The notes under the pieces: generated by a model | Seen by the model: the letters and a program-made list of their open reading frames with translations, nothing else | Told to the model about the DNA's origin: nothing | Databases searched by the model: none | Origin: Planctomycetota bacterium | GTDB taxonomy: Bacteria; Planctomycetota; Phycisphaerae; Phycisphaerales; SM1A02 | Direction of reading: 5' to 3' | DNA: 5,304 nt | Assembly (NCBI GenBank): GCA_009924765.1 | Contig: RFQW01000142.1 | Coordinates: forward strand, 1 to 5,304 | Shown here: one piece after another, positions 1-5,304 of the stretch | Numbering within the stretch: the first letter of the stretch is position 1 | How the letters are laid out: each line of letters opens with the position of its first letter | Made by a program: the position numbers and the translations under genes

Positions 1-330
1 CTCAAGCGGCACCCAGATGCCGATGCCCACCAGCGCGCGCCATCGCCACGACTTCCACTGCAGCTGCTGTCGCTTCTCCACCTCGGCGCGAAGCAGGCGT
101 GGATCCTCGAAGGATTCGATCGCCTCGGCCCGGTAACCAGCCTGCTCCACAGCCTTCGCCAGAGCCTCCACGGGCGCATCGCCGCGCACGCTTGCAAGAC
201 CCGCGGCGAAGTCGACTTCGGCGCTTTGCACGCCCTGCACGCGCTCCAATGCACTCCGCACCGCCACCGCACAACCCGCGCAATCCATGCCGTCCACGCG
301 CAGCGTTCGGGCTGTGTCGGATCTTTCCAT
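1..330 (-). CDS. Heavy-metal-translocating P-type ATPase, N-terminal part (runs off the left edge)
   Basis: The minus-strand frame is open from ATG at 330 to the window edge, giving the first 110 codons. Residues 8-72 look like a heavy-metal-associated (HMA) domain: the metal-binding loop GMDCAGC at 14-20 supplies Cys17 and Cys20, and the domain ends near a Gly-Tyr pair (65-66), as is usual. A charged linker (75-98) follows, and then the start of a hydrophobic segment (ALVGIGIWVP, 99-108), probably the first membrane helix. In this family the HMA domain delivers Cu(I) or a similar soft metal to an ATP-driven exporter in the inner membrane. The ATPase motifs (DKTGT, CPC) lie outside the window, so the metal cannot be named; CopA-type and CcoI/FixI-type are both possible. 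ATG 330 is the first ATG after an in-frame TAG at 342-340. An AGGA lies 7 nt upstream, and it overlaps a TAGGAT promoter box. Family assignment is firm; subfamily is open. Confidence 0.88.
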   Translation of the reverse strand, partial: MERSDTARTLRVDGMDCAGCAVAVRSALERVQGVQSAEVDFAAGLASVRGDAPVEALAKAVEQAGYRAEAIESFEDPRLLRAEVEKRQQLQWKSWRWRALVGIGIWVPLE

Positions 331-336
331 GCGCCG

Positions 337-342
337 ATCCTA
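337..342 (-). promoter_or_regulatory. Candidate -10 box (TAGGAT) for the P-type ATPase gene
   Basis: On the minus strand TAGGAT is followed by exactly 6 nt (CGGCGC) and then the ATG at 330, so transcription would start at or beside the start codon. The same box-to-start spacing is seen for two other genes in the window. The AGGA inside the box could instead act as a Shine-Dalgarno sequence 7 nt from ATG, and the two readings exclude each other for a given transcript. The -35 region is weak (CTGGCG at 365-360, 17-nt spacer). Confidence 0.5.
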
Positions 343-351
343 GGGTTTCAC

Positions 352-379
352 CTGACGCGCGCCAGATGCACGCTATTCT
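352..379 (+). promoter_or_regulatory. Candidate promoter for the small secreted-protein gene and probably secA
   Basis: The -10-like TATTCT (374-379) lies exactly 6 nt before the GTG at 386. CTGACG at 352-357 matches TTGACA at four of six positions, with a 16-nt spacer. A start site at about 386 would make the mRNA leaderless. No TA dinucleotide occurs from 376 to 860, so this is the last possible TANNNT box before secA. Its -35 region overlaps that of the divergent ATPase promoter. Confidence 0.5.
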
Positions 380-385
380 TCGGGC

Positions 386-694
386 GTGCGCAACGCGAAC
401 ACAGTCCAGCCGATGAAGGCGGCCGCCATGCTGGCGGTGGCCATGCTGATCACCATGTCGGTGGCGGCCATCGCGGGCAGCGGAAGTTCGGGCGCCAGCC
501 GCAGCGTGGCGTTGGTGATGCCGCTGCATCTGGCCGTCAGCCATGCCGGTGCGGAAGTGGCAGCCAGCGGTGATCGGCAGACAAGCCGCTGCAGCAGTTG
601 CGGCATGCTGCCCGACCAGCCTCGCGGAACCAGTGACACGCTGACGGCCCCGGCCGCCTGGCGCACACTGGATCTGCCCCCGCCGACGCACTGA
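386..694 (+). CDS. Small secreted or membrane-anchored protein upstream of secA, unknown function
   Basis: This 102-residue protein is not one I recognise. It opens with a basic stretch (Arg2, Lys11), a hydrophobic core (12-30) and a possible signal-peptidase site after AIA at 28-30, so it is probably exported through Sec. The mature part has His48 and His53, a CSSC pair at 69-72, Trp92 and a tail ending in Pro98-Pro99-Pro100-Thr-His. GTG 386 is chosen because a TATTCT box lies 6 nt upstream, as at other genes here; ATG 413 is the alternative, but it lacks a ribosome-binding site. Codon positions 1 and 3 are purine-rich and GC-rich as expected for coding DNA, but the same pattern also fits the opposite strand, so coding is likely, not proven. 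It ends 94 nt before secA on the same strand. Its role could be secretion monitoring for secA, or a metal- or disulfide-related function linked to the divergent ATPase. Confidence 0.6.
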   Translation: MRNANTVQPMKAAAMLAVAMLITMSVAAIAGSGSSGASRSVALVMPLHLAVSHAGAEVAASGDRQTSRCSSCGMLPDQPRGTSDTLTAPAAWRTLDLPPPTH

Positions 695-707
695 CCCTTC
701 CGGTCGG
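691..707 (+). other. Small hairpin overlapping the stop codon of the 386-694 gene
   Basis: CTGACC (691-696) can pair with GGTCGG (702-707), with one G-U pair and loop CTTCC. The 5' arm contains the TGA stop at 692-694, so a ribosome finishing the upstream gene would keep it open. No T-run follows, so it is not an intrinsic terminator. The stem is short and may be chance in GC-rich DNA. Confidence 0.3.
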
Positions 708-750
708 CTCGTTCGCTCGCACACATCTTCAAACCTGTCATTCATCGCTG

Positions 751-767
751 CGCGACGCTTCGTCGCG
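751..767 (+). other. Hairpin in the secA leader
   Basis: CGCGACG (751-757) and CGTCGCG (761-767) form a perfect 7-bp stem with loop CTT, extendable by one G-U pair (750/768). It ends 10 nt before the secA GGAG and has no following T-run. It could protect or structure the secA leader; it does not itself cover the ribosome-binding site. No regulatory role is shown. Confidence 0.45.
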
Positions 768-777
768 TCGCCATTCT

Positions 778-781
778 GGAG
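778..781 (+). promoter_or_regulatory. secA ribosome-binding site (GGAG)
   Basis: GGAG lies 7 nt before ATG 789 and fixes the secA start. This is the only protein gene in the window with a Shine-Dalgarno site but no TANNNT box 6 nt before its start codon, as expected of an internal cistron of an operon. Confidence 0.8.
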
Positions 782-788
782 CACTCAC

Positions 789-4850
<4,062 letters not shown>

Positions 4851-4867
4851 GGCGCTTGCCGAGCGCC
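4851..4867 (+). other. Hairpin directly after the secA stop codon
   Basis: GGCGCT (4851-4856) and AGCGCC (4862-4867) form a perfect 6-bp stem with loop TGCCG, beginning at the base after the TGA. There is no T-run, so it is unlikely to end transcription by itself. It may shield the secA mRNA 3' end if transcripts are processed at the tRNA. Confidence 0.4.
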
Positions 4868-4884
4868 CGGTGACGCACTACTCT
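4856..4884 (+). promoter_or_regulatory. Candidate promoter for tRNA-Lys
   Basis: TTGCCG (4856-4861) and TACTCT (4879-4884) are separated by 17 nt. A start near 4891 would give a 4-nt leader before the mature tRNA. The -10 box matches the TANNNT pattern of the protein genes here, but agreement with the standard consensus is modest, so readthrough from secA is an alternative source of the tRNA. Confidence 0.4.
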
Positions 4885-4894
4885 TCGCCGCTTC

Positions 4895-4967
<73 letters not shown>

Positions 4968-4971
4968 CTGC

Positions 4972-5006
4972 AACGGGTCGCCAATCGGCGGCCCGTTCGC
5001 TTTTTT
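4972..5006 (+). terminator. Intrinsic terminator after tRNA-Lys
   Basis: AACGGGTCGCC (4972-4982) pairs with GGCGGCCCGTT (4987-4997) as an 11-bp stem with one G-U pair and loop AATC, followed by CGC and six Ts (5001-5006). It ends plus-strand transcription of the tRNA and perhaps of secA. On the minus strand the hairpin is intact but not followed by Ts, so it would be a weaker stop for the converging gene at 5010-5288. Confidence 0.9.
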
Positions 5007-5009
5007 GCG

Positions 5010-5288
5010 CTACAGCCACCAGCGCCCGGTGATCAGCGGCAGCAGCAGCGCAAGCACCAGCAGCCCGATCACGGTGAGGATGATGGTGCGCCTGCGACGC
5101 TCGTGTCGCGGATGGCGCCGCAGCGTGTCGCCGGCGGTGAAGCAGAAGCACTTGGGACAGATCTCGGCATCCACGTGCATGCCTGCGCCGCAGTCGGGGC
5201 AGAACACGGTGGCGCCATCGGGATCGGCCTCGTGGCCGAACCTCCGGATGTCCTCGTCGCTCGGGCCCTCGTCGCGCACGCGTGCCAT
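5010..5288 (-). CDS. Small zinc-ribbon protein with one C-terminal membrane helix
   Basis: This is a complete 92-residue protein. The first 27 residues are polar and acidic (SDEDIRRFG at 10-18). Residues 30-47 hold two Cys pairs, CPDC (30-33) and CPKC (44-47), spaced like a short zinc ribbon, with an extra Cys49. A basic stretch with RRRR at 64-67 precedes a single hydrophobic helix (about 68-87), and the chain ends GRWWL. The positive residues before the helix predict a cytoplasmic zinc ribbon anchored to the membrane with a very short outer tail. I recall similar small zinc-ribbon membrane proteins in Phycisphaerae, but know no function. The start is ATG 5288, with TAGACT 6 nt upstream and no Shine-Dalgarno site, so the mRNA is probably leaderless. 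The TAG stop lies 3 nt from the T-run of the converging tRNA terminator. Coding is well supported by the Cys spacing and the helix; the role is unknown. Confidence 0.85.
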   Translation of the reverse strand: MARVRDEGPSDEDIRRFGHEADPDGATVFCPDCGAGMHVDAEICPKCFCFTAGDTLRRHPRHERRRRTIILTVIGLLVLALLLPLITGRWWL

Positions 5289-5294
5289 GCAACA

Positions 5295-5300
5295 AGTCTA
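5295..5300 (-). promoter_or_regulatory. Candidate -10 box (TAGACT) for the zinc-ribbon gene
   Basis: On the minus strand TAGACT is followed by 6 nt (TGTTGC) and then ATG 5288. It matches TATAAT at four of six positions. The -35 region lies beyond the window edge and cannot be judged. There is no purine-rich ribosome-binding site between the box and the start, which supports a leaderless transcript. Confidence 0.55.
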
Positions 5301-5304
5301 CGAT

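Noticed and set aside
373..741. A 122-codon minus-strand frame ending 42 nt before the ATPase start, with a hydrophobic C-terminus
   Set aside because: Its codon third positions coincide with those of the plus-strand gene at 386-694, so its base pattern is a mirror of it. It has no ribosome-binding site or TANNNT box, and its stop codon lies inside the TATTCT promoter box. It is not fully excluded; conservation would decide.
751..767. An intrinsic terminator between the small gene and secA
   Set aside because: The stem is good, but no T-run follows on either strand.
2..784. A 260-codon minus-strand frame across the left end
   Set aside because: Its Arg/Gly/His-rich composition and lack of motifs mark it as a GC-rich shadow. 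The true minus-strand gene here is the HMA-domain ATPase frame starting at 330.

Overview
The window is 5.3 kb of GC-rich bacterial DNA dominated by one very long secA gene. SecA is 1353 codons here, about 450 more than E. coli SecA. It contains no TTA, CTA or TCA codon over nearly its whole length, which fits a high-GC genome. The expanded SecA with several inserts, the small CxxC/CxxC zinc-ribbon protein with one C-terminal membrane helix, and the high GC suggest a planctomycete, most likely of the Phycisphaerae. That assignment comes from remembered family features and was not checked by a search.

Layout. Positions 1-330 (minus) hold the N-terminal 110 codons of a heavy-metal P-type ATPase that continues beyond the left edge. 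A 55-bp divergent promoter region separates it from a small plus-strand gene (386-694) encoding a 102-residue protein with an apparent signal peptide, a CxxC pair and a C-terminal Pro-Pro-Pro. A 94-bp gap with two small hairpins leads to secA (789-4850), which has its own GGAG ribosome-binding site. After secA come a short hairpin, a weak promoter-like pair, a tRNA-Lys with anticodon CTT (4895-4967) and a clear intrinsic terminator (4972-5006). Converging on that terminator from the right is a complete minus-strand gene (5010-5288) for a 92-residue zinc-ribbon membrane protein.

Three points stand out. First, all three non-secA protein genes carry a T-A-N-N-N-T box exactly 6 nt before the start codon, so transcription would begin at or next to the start codon (leaderless mRNAs). 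secA instead has a Shine-Dalgarno site, and no TA dinucleotide lies between 376 and 860. This suggests secA is transcribed with the small secreted-protein gene upstream. Second, that small gene has the layout of a secretion monitor such as SecM (signal peptide, possible stalling C-terminus, located just before secA), though it has no recognisable arrest motif and could equally be an unrelated secreted metal- or disulfide-linked protein. Third, the SecA helical wing region is expanded to about 300 residues and contains five degenerate tryptophan-centred units spaced 58-69 residues apart; three further inserts sit in the first motor domain, the preprotein clamp and the second motor domain.

Taken together, the core of the window is protein export (SecA and perhaps a cotranscribed regulator), flanked by a metal-export ATPase, a tRNA gene and a small membrane zinc-ribbon protein of unknown role.
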